Source: Austropuccinia psidii (lineage: Eukaryota > Basidiomycota > Pucciniomycetes > Pucciniales > Sphaerophragmiaceae). From it: a stretch of 64,000 bases of DNA. How positions within the stretch are numbered: position 1 is the stretch's first letter; every line of letters starts with the position of its first letter. Made by a program: the position numbers and the translations under genes. Where the stretch lies: contig JALGQZ010000007.1 of the NCBI GenBank assembly GCA_023105745.1, forward strand, positions 54,851,569 through 54,915,568, in the 5' to 3' direction. Of this stretch, positions 12,884-25,369 are shown piece after piece. Below the pieces are notes generated by a model. It was not told where the DNA came from, searched no databases, and saw only the letters and a program-made list of their open reading frames with translations.

Positions 12884-14796
12884 TATAAGATTTGTCTATG
12901 AAACTCTAGATAATATTACTGTTAGTCAAGAGTACTATCACTTCTCTTATGAAACATAAACAATCAGTTTATTCAAACCACAAATACATAATTCATTACT
13001 ATGTTATTTGTTTTACTTTTTACACCCCAATTATGCTTACTACAGTGCACAGTAATTTTCTTCTCAAATAAATTACAAGAAGAATTGATAATAGATTTTC
13101 TTGCTAAATAATATAAACTTATTTTAATCAATAATTATCTTTGTCAAGAATAATTATGATGAATTCTTGAAGAAACTGAAACTCTTAGAGAAAAACTTGA
13201 ATAATTTGACAAATCACCCATTATGACTCTGAAAATCCCTTGAAAGGATCTGGTAGAGTGTTTTGACGGATTATTTGTAGATTTGAAGAATCAAAATTTG
13301 ATTTCAAAGCAGTAAGGAAACAATTTATAGTTGAGAAAAATTTAAAATAGTTTTATTCTTTGATTTAAAATCTTGCTGGTTGATTTGGAAATCTAAAAAC
13401 ATTCAATAATGATTTTAACCAATACTTGCTTGCTGGTATTAATGATGAAACTGAATGATAAGATGATGTTGGACAAAACAGTAACAGTAGGACTCTTTTG
13501 AGTCTATAACAGCTTACAGAGTCTTTCTGTGGAGAAAACTAAAATACCAGTGAGTGAGAAGCCTCTTACCTTAATTGGTTCAATGATTACATCACTTGAA
13601 TTCATGTAAGATCATCATAATTTCTTGATTAAGTCATTTTAGGTGAGTACCAACCCATTTATGGTTATAAAAGAAAGGAGTAAAAACTTCGAATATTCCT
13701 TCTTTAAAAATAAATTTTTTTTTCTCAAATTTATCAATTTTATTGGAAATTTCATCACAGGTTGGATTTTCTGTGTTTCATCAGAAATCATCAACATTGC
13801 ACCCTAAGTAGAACTTTGAATTTGAATTAGGAAGTTATATTTTTGTTTCAGTGTGGATTACTCCTTTTTCCATTTTTACTGAAATTTTCAGGATTATTTA
13901 TCAAGAATTGTATTTTCAATGAATTTCTGAAACTTTTAGCTCATTTTTATGCAGAAAATCAAATAGCATAGTGAAAGCTAGTTTCCATGAGATAGATTTA
14001 TGGATACAAGTCCAAAAAGTGTTTCAATTACTCTTTCTAGGTTTATCCATGGAAAAGAATTTATAATATACATTGTTACAGGATTCAGTTTAGCTCATGA
14101 CCTCCTTGCCATGTCGAAATAGTAGCTTATTTTCTATTTTCTTGTAATTAAATAGAATTTCAACTTGGTAACCAGGTTCCCAAAAAGCTCTAATGGGTAA
14201 ATTGAGCCATGATCCACCATGGATACAAGGTTTGGAGAAGGCCACATATCAGAGGTACCAAAATCTGGGTACCCTGGCTCTCTTTGATGTCTTTTTTCCC
14301 CTTAGCTATTTTGATGTCAAAAATAGTAATCTAGGTTTCAAGCCTGATATCCAGTATGGTTGTATCAAAACTGTCTGTCAAAATAAAGTGATTTTAGGTT
14401 CCCAAAACATGCATAACACTATCCCCTGTGTCTATGTAATATGGGATTTCTCCATTCCCATTATTTTGATTTGAAATTGAGAAAAAAAATATTCACAATT
14501 CCTTTATGCAATATTAATGATGTGGTGTTAAGTTATTTTCCATATTACCACCTGATAGAGTTATCTTGAGCATATTCATCCTATGGAAGTATTCTGGGTG
14601 AACTTTTGTGTATAATCAACATCTGGCCTTGAATCCATGGATTTATTTTCACACAAAAAATATTTCCATCCTTTCCCCAATAAAAGATGATGAATTTTGG
14701 GTATATGAGTGACTTATAGTTTATTCATGGCCCAAAAGGGATTTTTATATTAATTGTGGCCTCTTTGGGTATGTAAAATATACCCCAAGGCTTCCC
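12884..14796 (+). repeat. Degenerate solo LTR, group A
   Basis: About 1.9 kb, homologous to 45,337-47,234 (same strand) and 19,453-21,355 (opposite strand). It starts tataagatttgtctatgaaa (TG changed to TA). Shared internal blocks include tgatgtcttttttccccttagc near 14,288 and aacatgcataacactat near 14,406. It ends gtatgtaaaatataccccaaggct, with the terminal CTCACA eroded. No matching target duplication is visible (ccaaa versus tattg), so it may be a remnant of a larger element. Confidence 0.72.
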
Positions 14797-16614
14797 TATT
14801 GACTCAACAAAATACTGTGTTAGTTGAGCAAGAGTTTGTCACACCTATTCAGTTTCTGTAGTTCAGTCCAGGCTATATAATCAATAAAAAAGATACAAAT
14901 TTATTTCCCAATTCCATTTTTCATTCAAAAATCATTGATTTTTTTCCTATTCTCAATACTCAATAATCAATTTTTAATGTCTATGAATCCCTTTCTTTAA
15001 TCTTAATCATGGAATGTTCCTTTTGCCAAAATACAAAATGTTTCAGGGAAGAAATTTTTGAAAGATTTCCTTTAATGGGATTCAGAAATATTGAATTTGT
15101 CTTAAGAACTTGAAGAAATATCAATTCCAAATCAATACTCCCATTTGAATTTGCCTTTATCACATTTACCATATGTTAATGGGGGGCTCAAGGATCCCAT
15201 AATCATAAAAATCATTCTTTTTGATTAACTTCAAGTCAAATATGTGTTTGATAAAACTTCATTGAAAGTGATCTAGATGGATTATGATTTGAAAAAGAAA
15301 AAAAATACTTTATGCACTTTACTCATGAATAATAATTTTATCTATTCCAGTTGGTTTTTTGTTGATAAGATTATTGTTAGTTTAGTACTAATATTTGAAT
15401 TTTTATTACTATCAAAAAGGTGTATATAATACATATCTTTCTGACCCAAGATTCTATATTCTGATTAAGAAGATTCCATATACCTAATGAAGTATAATTC
15501 AAGCTTCATGTATAAGTCTGTATAATTCCATATATTGGTGAGTTCTCTAAAAGGATTTCTAATGATCCTTCTTTTTATGTTTGAATATTTAATTTTGGAG
15601 GCTGAAAAAAAGGAATATTTTTCAGATATTAAGAGGTTCTTAAAAAATTTCTAGATACAAAATTCAACTTTGAAACATTTTATTTCTAAATTAGTGATTT
15701 AGTCAAATATTTGGATTCAAATGATGAAAAAAACAAAAATCGGGGTTCATTCTTCTTATCCCTAGTATCTTTCATTTATTTATTTATTTTTCTCATTTCA
15801 AAACCAATAAATAGGGCTTTGAGATTTGAAGAATCCGACATTGGAATGATGATATTTTGAGGAAAATATAATGTTGAAAATCCCAATCTTTTGAAAAATA
15901 ACTGTTTCTTTATAGACTCCCATGGAACCTTCTTGGTATTTTCACTTTCAGAATTTCTGTAATTTAAAAATCAGAATTTTATAAAGCTAGATAATATTTT
16001 GTACTCAAATATATCTTAGAATCTTGAGCCTTTCCACAATAGATAAGTCCCCTTGAAGATCACTCATAAAGTGTACCTCAGGCTTCCTATCTAAATATAA
16101 TTCCCTTTTTGAAGATGATTTATAGTTTCACTGGCTGATTGGGGGCTAATAGGTTTATATTGATAGTAAGGTTATCTTTGAGCAAAAAAACATTAATTCA
16201 GATTAATATTATTTTAAGCTAACAATACATCCGAAAATATATTTAATCTCACTTCACCAATTACTTAAGATGGATTACATGAATATCAAAAATGAAACTG
16301 AAGAAAAAAGTTAAGCTAATCAAGGCAAAGTAGTAGATTACTAACGTGGTAAAATCCAATGAAAATTGTGTATTAGCGTTCAAATTCTTCCATTTAATGG
16401 TTTCATTCATTTACTTTCACTCAATAATCAAATATAACACTAGTTGAAATCTATTATTCAAAGGAAATTTAATCAATCTCAAATAAATGGTAGTTAAATG
16501 AGAAAATAATTGGTAGCTGTATTCCATTTTTAATTTTTACGTTATATTCATGTTATAATTTCAGAATTCAAGATTGAGTATTTCTCATATTCTCATGAGA
16601 CGGGTCTAGAATGA
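14797..16614. other. AT-rich spacer, unassigned
   Basis: No recognised gene. A minus-strand open stretch at 14,981-15,172 (LELIFLQVLKTNSIF) is protein-like but short and unplaced; it may be transposon debris. Confidence 0.45.
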
Positions 16615-17984
16615 TTGGATGCAAAGTTTGTCTATGAAAATCTTGATAATATTAATATTAATCAAAATTTCTCTTACTGTCCTCAGTAGAAATATAATGA
16701 TATTCATTATTGTAGTAAGAAGTTAATATAATTATTTAAAATATTTGAAAATAAAGAAATTAATACCATTGAAAAACCCCATAATAAATTATTTCAATAA
16801 TTATAGTTAGCCAGAATTCATCCATTATCATTATATTTGGTGACATTTATAATAATAAGAAATGTGGGAGCGCTCAAAGTGAAATTTATATGTGGAGGAT
16901 ACTAATGTTCATCCACTCCTAAAAATATTAGTATTTGGACAAAAATTGATTACACACACTGTTCAGAGATAAATATTATAAAGAAAATTTACATAAAAAT
17001 ACTAATTCTGGAATAAAAAAACAAAAGTTCAGAGGAAAATTATTTATGATATTTATTGAATACAACAGGAAAAACAACAACAGCTATAGTATAAAATACT
17101 GTTTTAAATCTGAACACATTCTCAAAAATCAATATTATAAAAAGTGAGACAATTCCATAATGACGATTCTTCTAAATAAAATATGTGTATTTCAGAGGAA
17201 TTTGAATACAGAAATTTTATATGATAAAATCAATTGTTAGTCATTAAAAAAATATGATCAAAATTCTGATATTTCTTATGTTTATTTATGAGTCATAAAT
17301 TTCAAAATGACAGAAGAGTTATTTTTCATGATTGAGGCTTTTATGTTCAATTAAATATTAACTATCTCAACTGTCTTATGAATTTGTTTATGATAACGGA
17401 TTTAAACAGTGATGAAGGTTTTCTTTTATGCCTAGAAGGGAATCTTCAACAATCAACAATAGATATAGAGTGGGATCCCGTATTAAAATGGAAAAAATAG
17501 TTCAAGATAGAGTTCTTAACTGGTTTCATCTTGTTTTTTATCTTATTTTCAATTTACCAGTGCCATTATTAGCTCCGAGGAACTTTAATCCTCACTCGTT
17601 TTCCTTTATGATAGCTCTAATATATATTGATGTTTTACCCCTTGCAAGACAAGAGGTCCTTATTGAGTGGTGATAAGCCATGTTAGACTTTAATTTTTCA
17701 TTCAAAGTGAAATAATAAAGCGTATTTGGTTGTGATATTTCCTCTGTGAAGAGGAAAACTTCATTTAAATCTTTGGTACCCTGGTACCCTTTGGGGGGTG
17801 TCCTGTGTCCCCCACTTGGTGTGGGTTTTCAACCTTTATTATTCCTTTAAGTTAATAATAATGTCTTTGATGCCTTTAAAGCTGATCTTCCTTATGATCT
17901 ATCACCTTTATGGTAGATCCCTATCCAATTTAGTAAATAAACAAAACATGTTCATTTTAATGGTTTTTTCTAAGATGACCCATA

Positions 17985-20900
17985 TGTGAGCCTTAGAGAT
18001 ATTTTCATATACCAAAATGACCACAAAACAAATTGAAATTAATAAATAAGAAGAACAAAATGAGATTATATAGTGAAATAGAATTTGAAATTATAGCTTT
18101 TGCCAAGATTCTTAAAAAACCATTTCACTTGAAATATTCTATAAAAAATAATAATTCAACAAAATGTTTATGGATAAATTTTTTGAAAAATACATTTAAA
18201 GGAATTTTTCTAAGGTTTTCTGATAAATAAACTTATGAATTTTATTCCATTACTGGGTTTCCCATAAAAATTGAGGTTGGGAAATCTCTAAGTGAAAATT
18301 TTGTAACTCAACTCTAAATGAGCTTAAATTAATTTTAAGTCATTTTCAATATTAATATCTTAAAATTATCAAACTTTGATTTGGTACACACCACATGTTG
18401 TGTCAGCCATGATTCTTTGTTTTAAAAAAGAGCTGCGTTTCTTAATATTAGAAGCTATTAATAATTAAATTATTTTCAATAGAATTGTCAAAATGTATGC
18501 ATTTATTACATAAGTGAGCTTACTTTTAATTCTGAAGATTTTATAGCTACAGTGTTGTACTGTAATATTCCAAGTGAGTTTAAATATATAAAGATATAGC
18601 TATATCACATTTGAAGGAATTGAATAAATATAAATTGGAAATATCTAGTTTTTTTGGTGGAAGGAACCTTGGCTCCAAGGGTTCCATATTCAAAAAATCT
18701 CTTTACTGAAAGGTGTGTTATGTCAAGCTTCCTCCAAAGGTTCATCATGTTTGGCCTACAATTGAATCACAGGGTGTGTTACTCAATTTTTGATGTGTTT
18801 TAAATAACAAAAAGGGCAGTTTCAGTTTTTTCTAAGTCATTGAGCACGCCTTGCCAAAACATAAGAATTCTAGAGTGTTTTTAAGCTCCATATAACATGT
18901 TTTGGAGACTCAAAACCAATTTTACTATAGTTCTTGCTGGTTTATAATACTAAAATTCCTAAAAACAGCCCTTTTTTTGGTCTGGCCAAGGTATAATTAT
19001 TCCAAATTTGGCTTCTCTATTTTAAAAGTGTTTCCTACAGCTGGTGAGAGTAAACCATAATTTGGGAGGAAGAAAAATCTAGGTTTTAAAGGAATGTATT
19101 CTTTTCTCCATCTTTTATTTTAATTGCAGAGTCTTTTACTTCATAATGAGTGTAAACACTATGACACAAAAAAATATAAGATTTCAAGCACAAATTTTAG
19201 ATAATTTTCAACCTTTCAGCAAGGTTAAAAATTACTCTAATAATTTTTTTATTCTCTATAATCTTTTGACCCTTGAAATACACCAAGTGTTAATTAAAGC
19301 ATTTGGTATTGCTTGTATCTGTTCCACTTTGTTTTCAGATTAACTCAAGTCACTTTTGTGATTTTTTCTTAATGTTATTCTACTTATATAATGTTTTCTC
19401 ACATCAATTTCCTTCAGTCTTTTTTCCAATTATTTAAAATTGAAAGTGTTGGTGTGAGCCTTGAGGTATATTTTACATACCCAAATAGGCCACAATTATC
19501 TTAAAGATAAATTTTGAATTATGCATAACTCATAAGTCATGCAGATATCCAAAATTCATCATTTTTGATTTCAGAAAAGATGAATAACTTTTTATTGAGT
19601 AAGTAAATCCATGGATTTAATGCCAGATTTGGATTCTACACAAAAATTCACCTAGGGTAGCTCCATAGAGTGAATAAGCTCAATTTAACTCTTTGAGGTG
19701 GTAAAATGGAAAATACTTCAATACCACATCATCAATACCACATAAAAGATCTGTAAAAATTTTTGTTTTTCTTAAATTCACGCCAAAATAATGGGAATGT
19801 GAGAAATCCCATGTTACATATACACTAAGAATAGTGTTATGCATGTTTTGAGCACTTAATATCATGGTATTCTTACATGGACTTTTGGTACACCCATAGT
19901 GGATATCTCACTTTAAGCTTAAATTTCTATTTTGACGTGAAAAATAGGCAAAGGGGACAAAAGACATCAAAGAGAGCCAGGGTACCCAGCTTCTGAGGCC
20001 TCAGAGGCGTGGACAGCTCCAAAGCTTGGATCAATGGTTGATCTTGGCCTAATTGGTAAACTAAAACCTTTTGGGAATTTGGTTAGCATGCTACAACTAC
20101 TGTAAATCTTAAGAAAATAGCAAATAACCTGCTATTTTGACGTGCCAAGGAGGTAAAAAGCTACTTAGACTCCTGTAACCATTTCAATTCTTAATGATTT
20201 TCCATGGATAAACCCCAAAAGAGTAATTGAAACCCTTTTTGGAGTTGTATTCATTGATTTACCTCATAGCAACCAGTGAAACACTGATATTTGCAATTCT
20301 ACGTAGAAATGAGGTAAAAACTTCAAAAATTCATTAAAAATACAATTATTAATTAATCTTTCTGAAGCTTTCAGGACTAATGGAGAACTGTATTATCTAT
20401 GGTACAACCAAAAAGAATTACAGTTCTACTAGTAAAATTAAAAGTTTTACTTACAGTCCATTTTGACTATTCTACGTGAAACACTGAATCTTCAAAAATT
20501 CACAGTAATTACAACCTGTGATGAAATTGGCAATAACATTGATAACTTTGAGAAATAAATGATTATTTTGGAATAAAAGAAGATTTACAGATGTTACTCC
20601 TTTTATTCTTAACCATATTGGGGTTGGTAGTCATGTAAAAGCATCAATTAAGTAATAATCTTACATGACAACAGATGATGCAATCAATAATCCAAAAAGG
20701 TTTATTGTTTTCTCACTCACTGGTTTTTTAGTTTGCTCCATGGCACGCCTCTGTGAGCTGTTTTTGACTTAAAAGAGGCCTCCTCTTGCTGTTTCTTATT
20801 ACCAATTTAAACCATTATTACCAACAAGTAAGTATTAGTTGTAGCTATTCTTGAGTGTTTTAAATCTTTCAGAATCAATCTGAAAGACGTGAAATCATAG

Positions 20901-21599
20901 AATCCAAATATATATTGTTGTAATACTGTTATAAATTCATTTTTGATCCTTAAAATCCACAATTCTACGTCAAATCTCTCTATCTTATCTTTCAATAAGT
21001 TCTTTGGAATATTGGTGAGTGATTTATATTTAATTCTTAAAGTTTTTCCCTAAAATTAGTTTTCTTCAAGAATTACCATTATAATTATTCTTGAAAAAGA
21101 TAATTATATATTGAAATAATTTTTATTATTACAAAAAAAGAAGTTTTATTATTAAAATCTTCTTGTAATTGATTCTTGTAGACAATTACTTGCTCACTGT
21201 TAAAATCACTAGTAGTGTTTAACATGTGAAAGAAATAATTCTTTAATTATTTAATTGTGGTTATAATAACATTTTGTTATTATATTTCATAAGAACAGAC
21301 ATAGTACTGTTGATTAATAGTAATATTATCATCAGTTTCATAGTCACATCTTACAGTTGGGGAAAAGATTTTTTGTGTAGCTTTAAATATTGCTTGTAGA
21401 GTATTTTTTTGACTGATCCTTTTTATTTTTTAAATAATAAACCTTTATTAAAATTATTTATTTTGATATAATAAGCTCTTAATATATAATCTTGGAATTT
21501 TTTATTTTAAAACAGTCTTAAAATTGGCATTTCTGAATAATTTTGCCTTTAAAATGTTTTGAGGATAGGAAACATAGTTCCTTATATCCATACCTTGAA
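17985..21599 (-). repeat. Solo LTR, group B, inside the group C LTR
   Basis: Minus-oriented copy of the 31,539-33,328 LTR. It begins tgtgagccttagagatattt. Shared blocks: tgtaactcaactctaaatgagc, acaccacatg-tgtgt, ttacataagtgagct, then after 21,361 gctttaaatattgcttgtag and gttttgaggataggaaa. The far end is eroded (ccttgaa for ccttaca). Proposed target copies ccata and gaata agree at three of five bases. It is itself split by the LTR at 19,453-21,355. Confidence 0.75.
19453..21355 (-). repeat. Solo LTR, group A, inside the group B LTR
   Basis: About 1.9 kb, minus orientation, begins tgtgagccttgaggtatatt and ends gtcacatcttaca. Identical gttgg flanks at 19,448-19,452 and 21,356-21,360 form a perfect 5-bp duplication. 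Homology to the surrounding B LTR resumes directly after it. It holds several intact ACGT/TACG sites, unlike the older sequence around it, consistent with being the youngest layer. Confidence 0.85.
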
Positions 21600-21937
21600 G
21601 AATAAATTGTGTAGCTTTAGAGTATTTTAAAAACCAAAAAAAAAAATACTAATTTAATAATTTCTCTGAAGTTTTCATAAAATTTCTAAATTCTTCTGTA
21701 GATCTTAAATGAAGTGTTTTAGGGTATATTGACCTTTGGGGTTACCCTAGGTCATTTTTGGAGTAGATTTCAAATATTATATAATGAATTAATCTTTTTT
21801 TATACAAATCACATTTGAGCTTATTTTTCTTGTTTTTTATTGAAACATGCTTGTTGAGTCTGTGATTGACTATAAAAAAAATCATAAAATTGTGACCTTG
21901 TGGGTATACTGAGCATTCCTTGAGATCTCAAATTGGA

Positions 21938-24900
21938 GTTAGCTAATATTTATGATCAAAGTTTGAGTCATTATCTTGTATTTCTTCCTTCCTTAATCAA
22001 GCTGAGAAAGTGATTTTGAAATTACAGAATACTCCAATTCCATTGAAATTCAATTGAATTTTTCATAATTTTGATTCCATATTGCTTATGTGTGAATTTA
22101 GTCCACATATATCCTGAGAAATTGAAATGGGGATTTCAATTTTTGCTACACAATTTATTTAAAATACTTTGAATTATTTATTTTTCATTGAGATACAAGT
22201 AAAATAAGAGCTAAATATAGAACTCAGATTTCTCTTTACCTTGAAAGCTTTTCTATGTCCAAACTGTATTCTGATTTTTTTGACTAAGTCTTTTTAAAAG
22301 CTGAATTTTAAAATCCTTCATTTCCAATACTAATTTCCTGTATCATCTTATTCACTTTAAAATACTACTTAACATCAACTGATATTCTCATTGCAAGAGC
22401 TTATGACAAAATGTTTTTTGATACTTCCTTTTTATTTTCTAAAAATCTTGATTGTTTTTTTGGTAATTCAAAATTCTTATCATCTTTGCATTTGGAAAGT
22501 TTTTCTCATTCAATAAAAAGAGTTAACCCTCATATGGGTGTTTTTTTCTCACCTATCTCATCTTAATTTTCTATAATCCAGAATTAGATCATATTCACCC
22601 CACTATTCTAAATCAATTTGGATACTTACTATAAGCTGAGTCATACATTTAATGGGAACAAATTAATAATCAATAATAAATTTTGTATCACTCACATTCC
22701 AGATCATAAATATATGTATACTGAGTAAAACCTTAATATACAAAGTATCCTAACCATAATCAATCCTTACTCAATTAATCAGTAAATTTTAATGCCTTTC
22801 ATATCCCTCTTCCTCAAATTTTATTGACAATCTGTCTACTTTCTCAAGTTCATTTTTCTTCTTTTGGATTATGAAAATGAAAATTTTTGGCTTTTTGGAA
22901 TAAATGAATAATAATTCATTTTGGTCTTGAAAATTTATCAATCAGAATTTCTATATTCACTATTTCTTGACCTCTGTCAATCAAATTTTTCTCCTCATCA
23001 CAGCCTCAAATCAAAATCAATTATGACTCCATTGTTATGGAAAACCCAATTTGAGTGAATAACAATTCTCTATCTTTGATTTAGAACTCATATTTAGATA
23101 GTTTAACAAGAGAAAATGCTAAAATTACTTAAAAAAGACAGAATTTATCCTCAATAATGGTTTAAAATTGCAATAGATAGTTTTACTAACTCATTAGAAG
23201 AATAATCATTTTATTATATATGAATTCAATAAGCTTTGATAAAATCCTTCAAAATCTCAAAATTCTGAAAAACTCATTATGTTATCAAAAAATAAAATAT
23301 AATACTCACAAAAAATTAGGAAAAAAACAATTTTTAGGATGAAATGATTAAGGGAATTGATTTTACGCAATAACCTGATTTATTTGAATAAGTAGTCTAC
23401 AAACAAGAAAAGGATCATTAGGTATTAATAAATTGCAATGGGATGGTAACTGGTGGAATGAATGAACATTATATTATAAATTTATTCAGTAATGAATTTA
23501 ATATCCATCCAACCTGGGTGAAAGTTTGCAAAGGGAATAATAAATGAATCCAATCTCAAGAACTCTATTAAGTAATAAGGAAGGTAAAATTTCTTGAATA
23601 CTTGCAAATTTTATCATAACCATAGGTAGACCTTGTAATAAGTTTAATTTGAATTAAAATCATTGGATTTTTTTATTTTAAAATTCTAACATCAATTAAA
23701 ACATGAGAGCTTTTTTATTCTGAACCCATCAAAATTCAAATGTTATTGGCTTGGATTTTGAATTAGCTAAGAAACCAGAAATAATTGGAGTCCTTTAAAA
23801 AAGAATCCTTTCAAATGACTTAATGAGCTGATAAAGCCAAAACTCATCGCTTATTCACAATAATCACTTTAAAATAAAATGAAATCTGTTAAGTGTGGTA
23901 CACATGTGCTGTAATTACTGCCTGAAAAAGCTATAAATAGAGTATTTAATAAAAAAATCTAGGAGAAATAATTACTTTAACAAAAAAAATCTTCAAGAAA
24001 CTCAAATTCAGACTCTTGGCTGTTTTTGTGATTTGATAAAAAAAATTCATCAATTTCTTAAAAACTCCTTTTTTCAGTGAAAATTCTCAAGTTCTTTGGT
24101 GTTTTTGTGAGTTTTTAATTGGATATGAGCACAAATCTTCATTTGAAAGATAAAAAAGCTGTATTATGGTTTATTTTGAGCTATACGCGGAACTATTAAA
24201 TGATTGATATTTTTTGATCTGGGGAAATAAAAATCATCAAACGTATCAGCCCATTAATAAAACTTTTTAGAAAATATATCTTTTAACATTATCCAAACTA
24301 TTAAGCTTAAGAATACTTTTACATCTTTTGCATTATTTGTTATGTAAATTCTCCCAAATTGAGGCCATATACCTCTCAAGTGTTCGATTCCATTTTTCAT
24401 ATCAATAGATTATCTTTTTTAAAAAAAGGTAGTGCATTAACACTATTCCTACTATGTAAAACAACTACTTGATATTTCAGGATAATCATAATAAAAATTT
24501 CAAAAAAGGCTGAAATAGGAATCAATCACTGAACTTGAAAATAAAATTCCCTTTTAAATATTTCAATATTGAATTCTTAATAGAAATGAAAATCACTAAG
24601 ATGATCTGTTCAATACGCAGCTGAGTCAATCTATTCCCTCTTTACAAAACATGAACTCTATATAGAAGTGGTATAATCATATGTAAAATAGCTATCTGGA
24701 ACATTTCATTTAATCAACTTTTGGCAATTATTAAATACTTTTCTTGTGGATAAAGTATCTTTCCACTTTTTTTTTGTTCTTAATAAAAATAATATCAAAC
24801 TCACATTCATAAATCTGAAAAATTAACTTTTTATTTCCTCTTTATATTATATTCTATCTTATTAATCACTCTACCTGATTAATTAGTTATTGTAACTTAC

Positions 24901-25364
24901 AAAATATAAAATAAATTTCTTACATAATTATACAATAGCACATTTTCTGACCTAAAAAAAGAATTATAATGATACCCAATTATTCAAAATTAAAATTTTA
25001 TCCTAAGCTTCAAAATACCTTACTGATTGAATTAAAGAATTTTATTTCTCAAATTTGACCCATTTTAGAATATTAGATAATATTTCCCTATCTAAAAAAA
25101 TATGTCAAATTGGAAATATTCAGTACAGAATATTTTTTCAAAACAATCTTCAGATAATCTAATCAAGTAGTTTTATATATACATATATGTGGATATGGGT
25201 CTATATTTAGAAAATGTGGTTTCAGATAGTTCTTTGAAAAATAGAGTTAATTACAAGGATATCATTCACCAAGGAAGAATATGTCTCAAATCCAAGTAAT
25301 TTGGTAAGTTTGGGGTCTTTTTACTCAAAAGGTTCTTTGAAGGGTCATTGATGTCTTTCACACT
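21938..25364. other. AT-rich intergenic sequence
   Basis: I see no gene, LTR terminus or repeat family that I can name in this 3.4 kb. Frames are short and stop-rich. Part may be eroded transposon. Confidence 0.5.
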
Positions 25365-25369
25365 ATTTT

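Larger units (their letters stand above)
16620..21932 (+). repeat. Solo LTR, group C, interrupted by two later LTRs
   Basis: Starts tgcaaagtttgtctatgaaa and ends near ttgagatctcaaa. The left piece (16,620-17,984) matches the reverse complement of the 25,370-28,662 LTR: cacacactgt-cagag, caacaacagctat and aacagtgatga all occur in the same order. The right piece (about 21,600-21,932) matches the remaining end (ggttaccctaggtcattttt). It is flanked by identical ttgga at 16,615-16,619 and 21,933-21,937, a perfect 5-bp target duplication that validates the outer limits. Confidence 0.82.

Noticed and set aside
24340..24410. Possible tRNA B box (gttcgattcc)
   Set aside because: No matching A box, acceptor stem or cloverleaf around it. 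No tRNA or rRNA gene was found anywhere in the window.
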